From assembly GCA_009923895.1 (NCBI GenBank), contig RFSP01000105.1, forward strand, positions 1-6,759: 6,759 nt of DNA. Reading direction: 5' to 3'. Both the position numbers and the translations under genes were made by a program. Positions 5,726 to 6,759 of the stretch are shown piece by piece. The stretch comes from Betaproteobacteria bacterium (lineage in GTDB: Bacteria > Pseudomonadota > Gammaproteobacteria > Burkholderiales > Burkholderiaceae_C). The notes under the pieces are model-generated. The model searched no databases. It was not told where the DNA came from and saw nothing but the letters and a program-made list of their open reading frames with translations. The first letter of the stretch is position 1. Each line of letters starts with the position of its first letter.

Positions 5726-6759
5726 ATGATTGCCCGCACCCTTTTCCATGCCGACCATGAAGCCTTCCGCGACAGCTTTCGCCGGTTCATGGACAAAGAG
5801 ATTGCACCGTTTCACGCGCAGTGGGAAGAGCAGGGATATGTCGACCGCGCGGTGTGGAACAAAGCGGGAGCGCAGGGGTTTCTTTGCATGACCCTGCCGG
5901 AGGTCTACGGCGGGTCGGGCGCGGACAAGCTTTACAGCGTGGTGCAGATGGAGGAATTGGCGCGGGGAGGTTTTTCTGGCCTGGGCTATGGGCTGCACAA
6001 CGAAATTGTGGCGCCCTACCTCCTGCACTACGGCACTGAAGCCCAAAAGCAAAAGTACCTGCCCCCCATGGCCCGCGGAGAGATGGTGGGCGCCATCGCC
6101 ATGAGCGAGCCGGCAGCCGGCTCGGACTTGCAGGGCATCAAGACCACCGCCCTCGCCCAGCCCGATGGGACTTACTTGCTCAACGGCAGCAAGACTTTCA
6201 TCACCAACGGTTGGCACGCCGACCTGGTGATTGTGGTGGCCAAAACCGATCCAGCAGCGGGCGCCAAGGGCACCAGCCTCTTCTTGGTGGAGCGCGGGAT
6301 GCCGGGCTTTGAGAAAGGCCAACGCTTAAAGAAACTCGGTCTGCGGGCGCAAGACACCTCTGAGCTCTTTTTTGATAATGTGCGTCTGGATTCAAGTCAG
6401 TTACTGGGCGGGGAGCCGATGCGCGGCAAAGGCTTCATCTGTCTGATGGAGCAGCTGCCTTGGGAGCGGTTGCAAATCGCCATCAGCGGCATCGCTGCTG
6501 CACAGTGGGCCATCGATACCACCTTGCAATATGTCAAAGACCGCAAGGTCTTTGGCCAGCCAGTGGCCCAATTTCAAAATACACGCTTCACCTTGGCGCA
6601 ACTTCAAACCGAGGTGCAAATTGCCCGGGTCTTTGTGGACCGATGCTGCGAACTGCTTCTTTCGCAGCAGCTTGACGATGCGGCTGCGAGCATGGCCAAG
6701 TACTGGTGCACCGACCTGCAATGCAAGGTCATGGACGAATGCGTGCAACTGCATGGGGG
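5726..6759 (+). CDS. Acyl-CoA dehydrogenase, long-chain/isovaleryl-type, 3' end outside window
   Basis: These soluble FAD flavoenzymes introduce a trans-2 double bond into acyl-CoA thioesters and pass electrons to electron-transfer flavoprotein, the first step of fatty-acid or branched-chain acyl breakdown. The frame from ATG 5726 stays open to the edge (344 codons). The N-terminal helical domain is at about 8-120 and contains LPEVYGGSG (57-65). The middle beta domain has the FAD/substrate motif AMSEPAAGSD (125-134), KTFITNG (156-162) and LGLRAQDTSELFFDNVR (204-220). The C-terminal helical domain has LPWERLQIA (244-252) and YVKDRKVFGQPVAQFQNTRF (269-288), then QLHG at the edge. Glu247 in PWERL lies where long-chain and isovaleryl-CoA dehydrogenases carry their catalytic base, unlike short- and medium-chain enzymes, whose base is near the C-terminus. 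About 35-45 residues are missing. Substrate chain length cannot be settled. Its closeness to sbtA does not imply a shared pathway. Confidence 0.93.
   Translation, partial: MIARTLFHADHEAFRDSFRRFMDKEIAPFHAQWEEQGYVDRAVWNKAGAQGFLCMTLPEVYGGSGADKLYSVVQMEELARGGFSGLGYGLHNEIVAPYLLHYGTEAQKQKYLPPMARGEMVGAIAMSEPAAGSDLQGIKTTALAQPDGTYLLNGSKTFITNGWHADLVIVVAKTDPAAGAKGTSLFLVERGMPGFEKGQRLKKLGLRAQDTSELFFDNVRLDSSQLLGGEPMRGKGFICLMEQLPWERLQIAISGIAAAQWAIDTTLQYVKDRKVFGQPVAQFQNTRFTLAQLQTEVQIARVFVDRCCELLLSQQLDDAAASMAKYWCTDLQCKVMDECVQLHG

Noticed and set aside
5294..6322. Long minus-strand open frame (342 codons) across the end of sbtA and the start of the acyl-CoA dehydrogenase gene
   Set aside because: It lies antisense to two clearly homologous genes and its translation has no recognisable domain; it is a by-product of GC-rich codon use.
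1..6759. CRISPR arrays, tRNA or rRNA genes, transposons, attachment sites, or a new defence or mobile system
   Set aside because: I saw no spaced direct repeats, RNA gene structure, transposase, integrase or toxin-like genes. Apart from the two damaged genes, the region looks like ordinary chromosomal content.

Overview
The window is GC-rich, tightly packed bacterial DNA. Its gene content (ChrA-type chromate transporter, FeS-type photolyase relative, CbbR-like regulator, SbtA-like transporter, acyl-CoA dehydrogenase) and codon style suggest a betaproteobacterium, most likely Burkholderiales/Comamonadaceae. That placement rests on recalled protein families, not on a search.

Layout. (1) 1-1001, plus strand: the last two thirds of an NAD(P)-dependent aldehyde dehydrogenase, cut by the left edge. 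(2) 1018-2261, minus strand: a chrA-family chromate transporter. Its original start, with a good ribosome-binding site, lies at 2261, but that frame stops after 26 codons. The long transporter frame opens at 2184 and lacks the first conserved N-terminal motif. (3) 2323-3695, plus strand: a FeS-BCP/PhrB/CryB-type photolyase-cryptochrome gene, divergent from chrA. It has lost about 70 codons, including three of the four iron-sulfur cysteines, and is frameshifted at the junction near 3570. (4) 3697-4605, minus strand: a complete CbbR/CmpR-like LysR regulator. (5) 4688-5665, plus strand: a complete SbtA-family sodium-dependent bicarbonate transporter, divergent from the regulator across an 82-bp AT-rich gap holding small palindromes. 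(6) 5726-6759, plus strand: an acyl-CoA dehydrogenase cut by the right edge.

How the parts work together. The regulator and sbtA form a plausible self-contained inorganic-carbon uptake module: a CbbR-like sensor transcribed away from a bicarbonate permease. The acyl-CoA dehydrogenase follows sbtA after 60 bp with its own ribosome-binding site, and it could be cotranscribed or independent. The chrA and photolyase genes are a divergent pair. Each carries one internal deletion that shifts the frame, while the rest of each gene is free of stops. This means either recent gene loss or an assembly problem in this stretch.

I see no RNA gene, CRISPR array, insertion sequence, integrase or clear new system. 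The most useful observations are the two matching lesions and the CbbR-like/SbtA control region. No gap between genes exceeds 100 bases.
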